A stretch of DNA of 64,000 bases from JAGWRA01 sp963711505 (GTDB taxonomy: Bacteria > Acidobacteriota > Vicinamibacteria > Vicinamibacterales > CAVVIG01). Positions 43,248 to 53,660 of the stretch are shown here, piece after piece; position 1 is the stretch's first letter, and the number at the start of each line of letters is the position of its first letter. The stretch lies in contig CAVQEJ010000003.1 in the NCBI GenBank assembly GCA_963711505.1, positions 2,418,001-2,482,000 on the forward strand. Direction: 5' to 3'. The notes beneath the pieces were generated by a model, which saw nothing but the letters and a program-made list of their open reading frames with translations, was not told the origin of the DNA and made no database searches. Both the position numbers and the translations under genes were made by a program.

Positions 43248-44204
43248 TCAGTCTCCCCGGGGATCGGCGGGAGGCGGGTCGGTGAACCGGACGGCCGGCT
43301 TCGGCCGCTCGTCCACCGACAACGAGAACACGTCCGGACGGGCGTAGTGGCCGACCACGTCGAAGTCGTACTTGCCGCGCGCGATGTCGTCGCCGTTCAG
43401 CTCGGCCACCAGCACGCCCTCGCCGTCGCGCAGCGGGCCGGCCATCACCTGCCCGAGCGGGGAGACGATGACGCTGCCCCCCTTGATGAGCACCGTGTCC
43501 GGCTCGTCGCCCTGGATGGCGCGATAGTCGGCCGGACAGTCGGCCCGCCGCAGATACTGGCAGGCGCTCAGCACGAAGCAGCGTCCCTCCATGGCGATGT
43601 GCCGCACCGTCGGCAGCCAGGTCTCGCGATCGTCGACGGTCGGCGCGCACCAGTGCGTCACGCCCTTGGCGTACATGGCGGTGCGGAACAGCGGCATGTA
43701 GTTCTCCCAGCAGATCGCCATGCCGATCGTGCCCCGTCCGAACGGCACCGCCGGCAGGGTCGAACCGTCGCCGAACCCCCAGATGAGCCGCTCCGACGCC
43801 GTCGGCATCAGCTTGCGGTGCCGGCCCAGCAGGGCGCCGTCGGGCCCGAAGCAGAGCGACGTGCAGTACAGCGTGCCGCCGGCGCGCTCGATGACGCCGA
43901 TGACCAGGTGCAGCCGGCTCTCGGCCGCCATCTCCCCGAGCGCGACCGTCTCGGGGCCGGGCACCGCAATGGCCGCCTCCCAGTACCGGCGGAAGTCGTC
44001 GCGCCCGTCCGGCGATCGCGAGCCGACCCGCGCGCCGAAATCGAGCCCCTTCGGGTAGCCCCCGATGAACGCCTCGGGAAAGACCGCCAGCGTGGCGCCC
44101 GCCGCCGCCGCCCGCTTCACGAATCCCCGCGCCTTCTCCAGGGTCCGGCTCGTCTCGAAGACGAGCGACCCGGCCTGCACCACCGCCGCTTTCACCTTGT
44201 TCAT
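43248..44204 (-). CDS. Nitrilase-type carbon-nitrogen hydrolase
   Basis: This 318-residue enzyme of the nitrilase superfamily has the triad Glu in LAVFPEAFIGG, Lys in GRHRKLMPTASE and Cys in AICWENYMPLFR (about residue 160). The string WENYMPL and the second YPKG-type motif GGYPKGLDFG place it in the true nitrilase branch rather than with amidases. It would hydrolyse an organic nitrile to an acid and ammonia. The length is normal. It lies between the hydrogenase operon (130 bases downstream) and the proton ATPase gene (147 bases upstream), all on the minus strand, but no shared function is evident. Confidence 0.92.
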   Translation of the reverse strand: MNKVKAAVVQAGSLVFETSRTLEKARGFVKRAAAAGATLAVFPEAFIGGYPKGLDFGARVGSRSPDGRDDFRRYWEAAIAVPGPETVALGEMAAESRLHLVIGVIERAGGTLYCTSLCFGPDGALLGRHRKLMPTASERLIWGFGDGSTLPAVPFGRGTIGMAICWENYMPLFRTAMYAKGVTHWCAPTVDDRETWLPTVRHIAMEGRCFVLSACQYLRRADCPADYRAIQGDEPDTVLIKGGSVIVSPLGQVMAGPLRDGEGVLVAELNGDDIARGKYDFDVVGHYARPDVFSLSVDERPKPAVRFTDPPPADPRGD

Positions 44205-44351
44205 GGAACGTTCACTCCGCCTGAGATTCCGTGGTGCGCCTATTGTGTGCCGGAGGCGAGGCCGCTGTCACAGCCGGGACGACCGGCCGGAGGGATCTCC
44301 GGCCGGCGCCGGGTCGTCGGCGGGCGGCTGGACGACGCGGGACGCGCCGCC

Positions 44352-46824
44352 TCAGGCCGCGTGCGTTCTCGCCAGCATCCCCGAGTGCTCGGGGGCCAGC
44401 ACCTTGTAGGCGAGGATCTTCACCTGGTCGGTCAGCAGGAACCACGCGAGCGCATAGCCCCAGACGACGAGCGCCCAGTTCCAGCCGATGGCCGGCATCA
44501 GGAGGCCGTAGACGGCGATGAGCGTCGCCAGCGCCTGCGTGCCGAGGACGGCCACGACCAGGATCCGCGCCGGGCGGCTGGCCCAGAAGCGCTTGCGCGT
44601 GCGGGTGATGAAGATCGTGAGATGACCGGCGACCGAGAGCTTCAGGTACATGAGCGTCTGGATCGTGCTCCGGTCGAGGTGCCAGACGCGCTCGCCCAGA
44701 TAGAACAGGCCGAACGAGGCGAGCACGCCGGTGATGCCGAGGATCGTGGCGATCCCGAGCACCATCCGCATGTTCCAGGCTTCGGGCTGGTCCGAATAGT
44801 GCACGCGGTCGTACGCGATCGACAGGATGGCGCCGTCGTTGAGCAGCGCCAGCAGCACGATCATGACGGCCGTCACCGGGTAGAAGTTGAACACCAGGAT
44901 CGACAGCGTCATGAACAGCAGCACGCGCATCGTCTCGGCGATGCGGTAGATCGCGTAGCTGGTCATCCGCTGGAAGATCTTCCGGCTCTCCTTGATCGCG
45001 TCGATGATGACCGACAGCCCGGGCGTCGTCAGCACGATGTCGGCGGCAGCCCGCGCGGCGTCGGTCGCCCCGGCCACGGCAATGCCGGCGTCGGCCTTCT
45101 TCAGGGCGGGGGCGTCGTTGACGCCGTCCCCCGTCATCCCGACGATATGTCCTCGCTGCTGCAGGAACTCCACGAGGTGATACTTGTGCTCGGGAAAGAC
45201 CTGCGCGAAACCATCGGCCTGCTCGATCTGCTCGGCGATCCGCCCATCGAGCGGCACCGGGCGGTCCTTGCTGCCAAACAGGCTCGCATCGAGGATGTTC
45301 GCCCGCATGCCGAGCTGCTGCGCGATCTGCTTCGCGATGGCCAGCTGATCGCCGGTGACCATCTTGAGACGGATGCCCATCTTCCCCGCCGTCTCGATGG
45401 TCGACTTCGAGTCCTCGCGCGGCGGATCGTAGAGGGGCAGCACGCCGAGGAACTGCCAGGCGCCGCCGCCGTCCTTGCGCGCCACGCCAAGCGCGCGATA
45501 GCCCTTCTTCGCGAAGCCCTCGACGGCCCGATCGACATCGGCCTTCACGTCGTTCGCGTTGGCCGCCAGCGCCAGGATGACCTGCGGCGCCCCTTTCGTC
45601 GTCACGAACGTCCGGCCGTCCTTCGCCTTCACCGTCGCTTCGGTCCGCTTGTGCACCGGATCGAACGGCTGGAAGTGCTGCACCTCGGCTCCCGGCGGCG
45701 GCCACTCGCCGTCGACGCTGTTCAGCACCGCCAGGTCGATCGTGTCGTTGTCCTCGCGGCGCGAGGCCCACGCGCCCGCCTCGATCACCGCCCGCGGCTC
45801 GACGCCGGACACCGCGAAGGGATCGCCGAGCGTCAGCTTGTTCTGCGTCAGCGTGCCCGTCTTGTCCGAGCAGAGCAGGTCCATCCCCGCCAGCTCCTCG
45901 ATCGACGCCAGGCGACTGACGATCGCCTGCTTGCCCGCCAGCAGTCGCGCCCCGACCGCCATGGTCACCGAGAGCACGGCCGGCATCGCCACCGGGATCG
46001 CGGCCACCGTCAGCACCAGCGCGAACTGCAGCGTCGTCATCATCGGGTCGCCGCGGAACAGGGCGACGATGAGGATGATCGCCACCAGGACGATCGCCAT
46101 GACGATGAGGTAGTCACCGATCTTGAGGACCGCGCGCTGGAAGTGGCTCGCGGTGTGGGCCTCCTCGACGAGCCGCGCGGTCCGGCCGAAGTAGGTCTGC
46201 TGGCCCGTCGACTGCACGATCGCGTCGACCTCGCCCTGCGTCAGCACCGAGCCCGAGTAGACGACCTCGCCCGTCGCATGCGTCACCGGCAGCGATTCCC
46301 CTGTCAGCGCCGACTGATCGACCTCGACGGGATCACCCGCCTTCAGCGTCGCATCGGCCGGGACGATGTCGCCGATGCGCAGCCGGACGAGATCGCCCGG
46401 CACCAGCTCGCGCGCCGGCACCGTCGTCCACGCGCCGCCGCGCCGGACGCGGGCCTTGAGGGCCAGCGTCGCCTTGAGGGCCGCAATCGCATTGCCGGCC
46501 TGGTACTCCTCCCAGAAGCCGACGACGGCGTTCATCACCAGCAGCGCGCCGATGATCCAGAAGTCCTCCCAGTGGTGCACGACGACCGACAGCACCGCCG
46601 CCGCCTCGATCATCCAGGCGATCGGCCCCCAGAAGTACGACAGGAACTTGAGGATGGGGTTGACCGAGGCCTCCGGCAGCTCGTTGTAGCCGGTACTGCT
46701 CGAGGCGCCGCGACGCCTCCTCGGGCGTGAGCCCCTCGGGGGGCGTCTCCGGCAACGTCGGTGGCTCCGGCTGAGCCGCGGCGGCAGCTCCGCCGCCCGG
46801 CCTGGTATCCGCGCGTCCCGTCAT
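44352..46824 (-). CDS. Plasma-membrane-type H+-transporting ATPase, P3A (one frame change)
   Basis: The gene encodes a P-type ATPase of about 820 residues. The phosphorylation site is LLCSDKTGTLTQNKL, the actuator loop has TGESLPV, the nucleotide domain contains TKGAPQVIL, and the hinge is VGMTGDGVNDAPALKKADAG. The PVAMPAVLSV in helix 4 is typical of P3A proton pumps. The first 40 residues (MTGRADTRPGGG and LPETPPEGLTPEEASRRLEQ) lie in another frame; the change near 46692 is an extra C after CAGTAC, and the restored sequence is YGYNELPE. The start at 46824 has an AAGGAGG box. It would pump protons outward and set the membrane potential. Confidence 0.92.
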
Positions 46825-47150
46825 CGCGGCCTCCTTCTCTCGCTCACGACCTGAACGATTGAACGGCTGTGCGGTATCGCAACGCCCGATGGATCCGAAG
46901 CAGGACGCGTACCGCCACGACGGCATCCCGACGGCGGCCGGATACCGGCGGCCGGGTGCGCCGGCGCAGGAATCCCAGTCGGGAATCGGGGGATTTTCAG
47001 CGTGCTGCCCGGAGCGTCTCCTCCCGGCTCCGATGTGCCCGAGGCGGACCGCGCTGTCACCGTTCGCCGCGACCTGCATCTCTGAGGAAGCGGGCCGACG
47101 CCCGTTCGTCAGGCATGCCCGGATGATCGGGCGGAAAGGAAGTCAGACCG
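46825..47150. other. Divergent intergenic region between the H+-ATPase and disulfide oxidoreductase genes
   Basis: This 326-base gap lies between divergent starts. It contains only the ribosome sites of the two genes; no convincing promoter boxes, long palindrome or additional gene was found. A short open frame with low-complexity codon use (46869-47126) is not supported. Confidence 0.5.
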
Positions 47151-47886
47151 ATGCCTCTGCTCAATGCCGAGTCGGAAAAGCAGGTGCGCGCTGCGCTCGC
47201 CGAGCTCACCGCGCCGGTCACGCTGGTCCTCTTCACGCAGGGCCAGGGCGGCGCGCTGGAGTGCGACTACTGCACCGAGACGCGCGAACTCGTCGAAGAA
47301 CTGGCCGCACTGTCCGACAAGATTACGGTAGAGGTCCGCGACTTCGTCGGCGACACGGACGAAGTCCGGAAGTACGGCGATCGACAAGCTTCCCGCGCTC
47401 GTCGTGATGCGCGGCGGTGCGGAGCCGAAGGACTATGGCATCCGCCTCTACGGCATTCCGGCCGGCTACGAGTTCGCCACGCTGCTCGAGGACATCCGCA
47501 TGGTGAGCCGCGGCGAGCCGGCGCTGCGGCCCGAGACGCTCGAGGCGCTCGGGCGACTGACGGGGCCGGTACGCGTGCAGGTGTTCGTCACGCCGACCTG
47601 CCCGTACTGCCCGCGCGCCGTGCTGCTGGCGCACAAGCTGGCGATGGCCAGCGACCTGGTGACCGGCGAGATGGTGGAAGCCACCGAGTTCCCGCACCTC
47701 GCCCAGCGGTACCACGTGCAGGGCGTGCCGCGCACGGTCATCAACGAGGTCGTTCACGTCGAGGGGGCGGTGCCCGAGCAGCAGCTCATCATGGAGCTGA
47801 TGACGACCACCGACCAGGCGGCGATGAAGGGGCTCGAGGCCGAGTGGGCGGCCCACGATCACAGTCACCACGCGCACGCGCATTGA
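47151..47886 (+). CDS. Protein disulfide oxidoreductase, two thioredoxin folds (one frame change)
   Basis: The product is a thioredoxin-like protein of about 245 residues with two redox sites. The first fold has ALECDYCTETREL (CDYC, about residue 38) and the second FVTPTCPYCPRAVLLAHKLA (CPYC). The arrangement matches the PDO and glutaredoxin-like proteins of thermophiles, which catalyse thiol-disulfide exchange in the cytoplasm. A His-rich tail (HDHSHHAHAH) could bind metal. The frame changes near 47377, where an extra G follows TACGGC; the restored reading RKYGIDKLPALVVMRGG is normal. The start ATG has GGAAAGGAAG about nine bases upstream. It is divergent from the proton ATPase gene. Confidence 0.88.
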
Positions 47887-47956
47887 CCGGGCGGGCCGCC
47901 AGGCCCACACGGACGAGCCGACAAGGCGCCCGGCGCGGCCGGGCGCCGCGCGCCTC

Positions 47957-48328
47957 TCAGCCCTTCAGGCCGAAAATCGCGAGACAGACCCAGCCGGCGA
48001 GGAAGGCGAGACCGCCGAGCGGCGTGATCGCCCCCAGCCAGGCGACGCCCGAGGTCGCCAGCAGGTACAGGCTCCCCGAGAAGAGGACCGTGCCGACGAC
48101 GAACAGCCAGCCGGCCGCCACGGGCAGCGCGGCTCCCGGCCAGCGCGCGACCATCCAGGCGACCGCGAACAGCGCGAGCGCATGGTACATCTGGTAGCGC
48201 ACGCCGGTTTCCCACACCTCCAGCATCTCCGGCGACAGGCGCATCTTCAACGCGTGCGCGCCGAACGCACCAAGGGCGACGGCGAGGCCGGCCAGCACGC
48301 TTCCCGCGAACAGCAGCGTTCGATCCAT
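47957..48328 (-). CDS. DUF423 (YgdD-like) inner-membrane protein
   Basis: This 123-residue protein has four transmembrane segments and the opening TLLFAGSVLAGLAVALGAFG AHAL, then YHALALFAVAWM, LFVVGTVLFSGSLYL and TPLGGLAFLAGWV, matching the DUF423 family of uncharacterised membrane proteins. In the given sequence its frame is continuous with that of the upstream helicase, but an ATG at 48328 with GGAAGGACGGGAC before it is clearly the true start; the helicase has its own stop in another frame. The two genes overlap in spacing by none and are 23 bases apart. The function of DUF423 proteins is unknown. Confidence 0.9.
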   Translation of the reverse strand: MDRTLLFAGSVLAGLAVALGAFGAHALKMRLSPEMLEVWETGVRYQMYHALALFAVAWMVARWPGAALPVAAGWLFVVGTVLFSGSLYLLATSGVAWLGAITPLGGLAFLAGWVCLAIFGLKG

Positions 48329-48351
48329 GTCCCGTCCTTCCTGCGCGGGGC

Positions 48352-49781
48352 TCAGCGCGACCGGTTGCCGCCGCCCGGCCCCTTCCGTCCGCCGTGGACG
48401 AGGACGGCCGCCCGGCGATCCGCCCGGCCGGTGGCCCTGGGGCGACGAGGCGCCGCGGCTGTTCCTGGTCGTCGGCGCCTGACGCGCGCCGGCCGGGCGC
48501 TCCGGCCGCGCCGCCGGCCGACCCGGTTGCCGCCCGGCTTCCTGCGCCGCTCGCCGCTCGGTCTTGGCGCGCGCGCGGGCCCGCTCCTCCGCCTTGCGCG
48601 CCCGGATGGCCGCGATCCGCTCGGCGAGCGGAATCTCCAGGCTGCCGGACGGCTTCGCCGTGTAATCGAAATCGGGCACCGTGACGCGGGGCAGCCGCCG
48701 GCCGATCGCCTTCTCGATCTGCCGCAGGTCCGACTCCTCGTCGGGCGCGACGAACGTGAAGGCGCTGCCGGTGGCGCCGGCGCGTGCCGTGCGGCCCACG
48801 CGGTGGATGTAGTCCTCGGGCACCATCGGCACGTCGAAATTGACGACGTGCCCGAGCTCCTCCACGTCGATCCCGCGGGCGGCGATGTCGGTCGCCACGA
48901 GCACGCGGTAGCGGCCGCTCTTGAACCCGGCCAGCGCCTGCGTGCGCTGCGGCTGCGACCGGTTGCCGTGAATCCGCTCGGCCTCGATCCCCTCGCGCAC
49001 CAGGTGCTTCATCAGGCGATCGGTCCGGTGCTTCGTCCGGGTGAACACCAGCGCTTCCTGCATCTCGCCGCTCCGCAGCAGCGCCAGCAGCAGCGACGCC
49101 TTCAGCTCGCGCGGCACGGGGTACACAGCCTGCGTGATGCCGACGGCCGGCGCCGACTGCCGCTCCACGTTGATCGTCAGCGGGATCGCGCAGCATCTCG
49201 CGGCTCAGCGCCGCGATCGGCGGCGGCATGGTGGCGCTGAAGAACAGCGTCTGGCGGCGCGGCGGCAGGTGGCGGAGGATCTTGCGGATCTCCGGCAGGA
49301 AACCCATGTCGAGCATCCGGTCCGCTTCGTCGAGCACCAGGTACTCCAGCCCGGACAGCTTCGCGTACGGCGACCGGAAGTGATCGAGCAGGCGTCCCGG
49401 CGTGGCGATGATGACGTCGACGCCGCTGCGGAACGCATGTTCCTGCGGCCCCATGCCGACGCCGCCGAAGACCGGCGCACCCGTGATGGGCGTGTGCACC
49501 GCCAGATCCTTCAGGTCCCCGTGCACCTGCGCGGCCAGCTCGCGCGTCGGCGTCAGCACCAGGGCCCTCGTCGTCCCCCGCGGACGGCCGATCAGCTGAT
49601 GCAGGATCGGCAGCAGGAAGGCGGCCGTCTTGCCGCTGCCCGTCATCGCGCAGGCCAGCACGTCCTTCCCCGCCAGCGCGGCCGGAATGGCGTCGGATTG
49701 AATCGGCGTGGGGCGGACGAACCCCAGTTCCTTGATCCCTTTGAGCAGGTCGGGATGCAGATCGAGCTGAGTGAATGGCAC
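48352..49781 (-). CDS. DEAD-box RNA helicase, RhlE-like (two frame changes)
   Basis: This RNA helicase has about 475 residues. Motifs in order are the Q motif VRPTPIQSDAI, AMTGSGKT, PTRELAAQ, GVGMGP, TPGRLL, VLDEADRMLDMGF, SATMP, then TDIAARGIDVEELGH and HRVGRTARAG. The tail is basic, with RRA and GGR repeats and the end GGRKGPGGGNRSR, which resembles RhlE. The frame changes near 49181, where one extra base follows LRDP, and again around 48400-48470 in the tail. All motifs are otherwise intact, so sequencing error is likely. A GTG at 49781 opens PFTQLDLHPDLLKGI. It probably unwinds rRNA or mRNA structures. Confidence 0.9.
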
Positions 49782-49945
49782 AGAACTCTCGTGGAAAGCA
49801 GCCGCGCCGGACCGCCGGAGGATCCGGCGATCGGACGCGGCTCGACCCTCTATTATCCCCCATCTTCCGGAGAAGGGCCGCCACGGCAGGGCATCCGCGG
49901 CCGGGCGGGCCCGATGCCCGAACCGGCCGCCGACGGGCCCGCGGC

Positions 49946-51768
49946 TCAGTCGATGATCAGCACGCCGGCGTCGGGCACCGGCGCGTACGAGGCGTTCGAC
50001 CTCGCCCGGCCGGCCGGTCAGCACGGCGCGCTGGTTGATGTAGCCCTTGTCGGTGATCTCGCCGCGGTCGACCGACGGCGGCTCCTGCAGGAAGAGCACG
50101 CGCGCGACGCGCGTGCTCGCACCCGGATGCTCCCGGTTGTGGGCGCGCAGGGCGGCGCGCACGGCGCCGCGGATGTCGTCCGCCGCGGTCCCGGGGACGG
50201 CGAACAGCAGCGCCCCGAGCTCGTCGCGATCGTGCCCGGCGACGACGAGATCCTGAACATGCGGCGCGCAGGCGTTCACGAGCCGCACGCGCAGCTCGCC
50301 GACCGACACCCACGTCCCCGACGACAGCTTGAAGTTCTCGGCGGTTCGGCCGTCGAAGACGACACCGTCGATCGGCGAGGCCGGATCCGCGAGCCGGCCG
50401 GCGTCGCCCGTCGCCAGGAACCCGTCCTCGTCGACCTCGGCCGGCTGCACCCGTCCGCCCCGCTGCCAGCAGCCCGGCGTCACGTTCGGGCCGCGCACGC
50501 GCATCTCCAGCTTGTCGAGCGACGGCACGAACTTCAGTTCGCAGCCGGGCGCCGGCAGGCCGATCACGCCGGCGCGATCGATCGGGAAGTGGACCGACGT
50601 GACGAGCGGCGCGGTCTCGGTCGAGCCCCAGGCCGACACGAACGGCACGGGCGGCCGGCCGCCGCGGACGCGGGCGCCCAGTGTCTCCAGCCGCGTCCAG
50701 AGATGCTGCGGCAGCGCCGCCGCCGCATAGAACACGAGGTCGAGCTCCGCGAAGAACGAAGCCGCGAGCGCCTCGTCGCCTTCGAGCAGCGGCAAGAGCA
50801 TGGCGTAGCCGCGCGGCACGTTGAAGTAGATCGTCGGCGACACCGTCACGCAGGTTCGCCGCCGTGGTCTCGATCCCGGCCGGCGTGGGGCGGCCGCGAT
50901 CGATGTGCAGCGTGCCGCCGTTGCGCAGCACGAGGTTGAAGTTGTGATTGCCGCCGAAGGTGTGGCTCCAGGGCAGCCAGTCGACGACCACCGGCGGGCG
51001 GCGCTCGACGAACGGCCAGATCTGCGCGATCGCCTGCTGGTTCGAGCAGAGCATCCGCTGCGTGTTCACGATGCCCTTCGGCGACCCGGTCGAGCCCGAC
51101 GTGAACAGGATCTTCGCGATCGTCCCGGGGCCCACCGCCTCGAAGGCCCGCCGCGCCCGGTCGCCGGGTGTCGTCGACGCCAGCTCCCGCACCGTCCGGG
51201 CCGCACGGCCCGCCGGCGGCCGGCGGCTGACGATGAGCGGCACGTCCGGCAGGTCGAGGGCGTCGAGCGCCCGGCCGAAGAGGGCGGCATCCTCCGCGTA
51301 CACCGCGCCCGGACCGACGCAGGCGGTCACGTCGCGCAGCTTGCCGAAATCGTGAGAGGCCAGCGAATAGGCTGAGGACACCGGTGCCGCGGGAATGCCC
51401 GCGTGCATCGCCGCCAGCTGCAGCAGCGCGTGGTCGATGCCGTTGTCAGACAACAGCAGCAGCGGCCGATCGGGCGCCGCCCCCAGATCGAGCAGTGCCT
51501 GGGCGAGCGCGCGCACCACGGTGCCGGCCTCGCCATAGCCGACCTCGCGCCGGGCGCCGCCCGCCTCCCGGGCAACCAGGAACGGCCGGGCCGGGGCGCG
51601 GGCCGCCCAGGTCTCGAGCCAGTCACCGACGCACCGGGCGAACGGCTGCAGCGCATGGCCCGACCGCAGCAGGAACCCGCCGCCGGGCCGCCTGTCCATC
51701 TCGACCGCTGGCGGGGCGAAATGTGAGGCGGTCCGGCTCGCCGCACCGGAACGTTCTTCGTTGCCCAT
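49946..51768 (-). CDS. AMP-dependent acyl-CoA synthetase, feruloyl-CoA synthase-like (two frame changes)
   Basis: This adenylate-forming ligase of about 605 residues has the core motif ILFTSGSTGSPKGIVNTQRM, VVVDWLPWSHTFGGNHNFNL, VSAWGSTETAPLVTSV and a C-terminal part GEITDKGYINQRAVL with the catalytic Lys. The combination WSHTFGGNHNFN and the overall length match feruloyl-CoA synthases and other aryl acid ligases. It would activate an aromatic or long-chain acid with ATP and coenzyme A. The frame changes near 50847 (NLR should lead into VTVSPTIYFNVPRG) and near 49985, giving the restored end DAGVLIID. Both changes are probably sequencing errors. The start is ATG at 51768. Confidence 0.87.
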
Positions 51769-51907
51769 ACCGCTTCATCGTATCCGCCGCGACCGGCGAT
51801 CCCGTCGCCGACGGGCTCGCCCGGGCCGGCGGTCTGCCTTACCATAGCTCACCCACCGTCCCTGCCATCGGGACGGCGCGTGCCCTCATTCCGACAGGAG
51901 CGGTTCC

Positions 51908-53122
51908 ATGCCCGACCGGCGCGAGTTCCTCGGCCTGCTGTCGTCGATTCCGCTGCTCTCCGCGGCGCGGCTGCGGCCGCTGCCAGCCGATGACCACGCC
52001 TACGACCTGGTGATCAAGGGCGGGCACGTCATCGATCCGGCCTCCGGCCTCTCCGGCGTGCGTGACGTGGCGATCCGGGAGGCACGGATTGCCGCCGTCG
52101 CACCCGACATCCCGCCGTCGAGGGCACGGGTCCTGTTCGACGCGGCGGGACGCATCGTCACGCCGGGGCTCATCGACGTGCACGTGCACGTCTTCGAGGG
52201 GATTGCGGGCGTGGCGATGTCGGCCGACGCCGGCTCGCTGGCCCACGGGGCCACGACCGTCGTCGATGCCGGCTCGGCCGGCGCCACGACGTTCGCCGGC
52301 TTCCGCCGGTACATCGTGCAGCCGTCGGTCACCCGCATCTACGCCGCGTTGAACATCTCGACCATCGGCCTCGTGTCACTGGACGAGCTGAGCAATCCCG
52401 CGTTCATCGATACGAAGGCGGCGATCGAGACCATCGAGCAGAACCGGGATCTGATCGTCGCCGTCAAGGTGCGGTTGACGCCGGCACTGATCGGCCGACG
52501 CGATCTCGACGTCCTGCAGCGCGCGCGCGACGTGTCCGATGCGACGGGCGTTCCACTGATGGTGCACATCGGCGGGTCGCCGTCACCGCTGCGGGACCTG
52601 CTCGCGACACTGCGACGCGGCGACATGGTGACGCACGTCCTGCGGGAGCGGCCGCACGGCGTCATCGACGCCGGGGGGCGCGTGCGGGACGAGTTCCAGG
52701 ATGCGCGTGCGCGGGGCGTGGTGATGGACGTCGGGCATGGATCCGGCAACTTCTCGTGGGAGACGGCCGAGGCGGCGGCCGCACAACACTGGTGGCCCGA
52801 CACGATCTCGAGTGACCTGCATTCGCGGAACGCGAATGGGCCGGTCTTCGATCTGGCCACCACCCTGTCCAAGTTCCTGCTGCTCGGCCTTCCGCTGGAG
52901 CAGGTCGTCGCCCGGGCGACGGTGGCGCCGGCCGCCATCTATCCGTTTCCGGACGGATGCGGCACATTGCGCCCGGGTGCGCCGGCTGACGTGGCGGTCT
53001 TCCGCTTCGACGACACGTCGTTCACGTTCACTGATTCTCGACGCCAGACGCGGGTCGGCAAACGCGGCCTGATCCCCGACGCGACGTTCAAACAGGGTGT
53101 GCGAATCCGCACAGCGCGTTGA
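51908..53122 (+). CDS. Exported amidohydrolase/deacetylase-family metallohydrolase
   Basis: This 404-residue amidohydrolase-superfamily enzyme has a Tat-type signal at the N-terminus (DRREFLGLLSSIPLLSAA). Metal ligands are in GLIDVHVHVFEG, Lys in IVAVKVRLTP, His in PLMVHIGGSP and MDVGHGSGNF, and the Asp in ISSDLHSRN. The pattern is that of the EF_0837/AHA_3915 deacetylase branch, which removes acyl groups from amino acid derivatives. The string APAAIYPFPDGCGTLRPGAP is typical of the C-terminal beta-domain. The start at 51908 follows an AGGAGCGG box. It is divergent from the acyl-CoA synthetase gene. The substrate is unknown. Confidence 0.9.
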   Translation: MPDRREFLGLLSSIPLLSAARLRPLPADDHAYDLVIKGGHVIDPASGLSGVRDVAIREARIAAVAPDIPPSRARVLFDAAGRIVTPGLIDVHVHVFEGIAGVAMSADAGSLAHGATTVVDAGSAGATTFAGFRRYIVQPSVTRIYAALNISTIGLVSLDELSNPAFIDTKAAIETIEQNRDLIVAVKVRLTPALIGRRDLDVLQRARDVSDATGVPLMVHIGGSPSPLRDLLATLRRGDMVTHVLRERPHGVIDAGGRVRDEFQDARARGVVMDVGHGSGNFSWETAEAAAAQHWWPDTISSDLHSRNANGPVFDLATTLSKFLLLGLPLEQVVARATVAPAAIYPFPDGCGTLRPGAPADVAVFRFDDTSFTFTDSRRQTRVGKRGLIPDATFKQGVRIRTAR

Positions 53123-53224
53123 ACGCACGCGGCCGGGCTACCAATCGAGTGTCAGACAAACACTGACTACCAAGCCTGTCGGTTTACCGTCATACTGAGG
53201 GCCGATCTGCGGCGGATCAATTCC

Positions 53225-53620
53225 ATGCCCACCATCATGGCCAGGTCGGAGAAATCCGAGACCGAGACACGGCGTTGCCCGTTCGATGGCCAGCCCCTGC
53301 GCCGGCACAGGGTCACTTCGATCGGCGGTGCGTCGGAGCGCACGAGCTGGGTGTGCCTGCGCCATCAGTGCTCGTACGCCGAACCGGACGATCCGCAGGC
53401 GCTGTTCCGGCTGTCATGGCTCCGGCCGATCTACCGGGCCCTGTGCACGCGTGCCGAATTCCGCGAGCGCTCGCTCGCCGAACAGTGGACGGTTCTGCGG
53501 CAGGCCGCGCGCCAGATCAGCGAAAGCCAGCCCGACAACGAGCGCTACGATCTGAGCGACGAGAATCCCGCCGAGGTCCTGAGCTGGCTCGAAGCGGCAC
53601 GGCGCCGCACACAGAACTGA
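53225..53620 (+). CDS. Small uncharacterised protein with zinc-ribbon-like cysteines
   Basis: This 131-residue protein was not recognised. The N-terminal third has RRCPFDGQPLRR and SWVCLRHQCSYAEPDD, giving three cysteines and a histidine (C-x2-D, then C-x2-H-x-C) that could form a zinc ribbon or a single disulfide. The rest is helical, with LFRLSWLRPIYRALCTRAEF and AAEWT-like charged segments. It has no signal peptide or membrane segment. The ATG at 53225 was chosen; an ATG at 53240 is the alternative. It lies between the amidohydrolase and the PIG-L gene and is convergent with the latter. Reading is uninterrupted and codon use is as in the neighbours, so it is probably real. Confidence 0.65.
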   Translation: MPTIMARSEKSETETRRCPFDGQPLRRHRVTSIGGASERTSWVCLRHQCSYAEPDDPQALFRLSWLRPIYRALCTRAEFRERSLAEQWTVLRQAARQISESQPDNERYDLSDENPAEVLSWLEAARRRTQN

Positions 53621-53660
53621 CCGGCGATCCCCGCCTCCCCTCCGCTGCTTCCCGCCACGA

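Noticed and set aside
43125..46730. Open frame of 1201 codons on the plus strand
   Set aside because: It lies antisense to the nitrilase and the P-type ATPase. Composition (Arg, His, Asp, Gln) is that of a shadow frame.
47957..49168. Apparent fusion of a DEAD-box helicase with DUF423
   Set aside because: The helicase C-terminus GGRKGPGGGNRSR and its stop lie in another frame, and DUF423 has its own ATG and ribosome site. The fusion is produced by a frame change.
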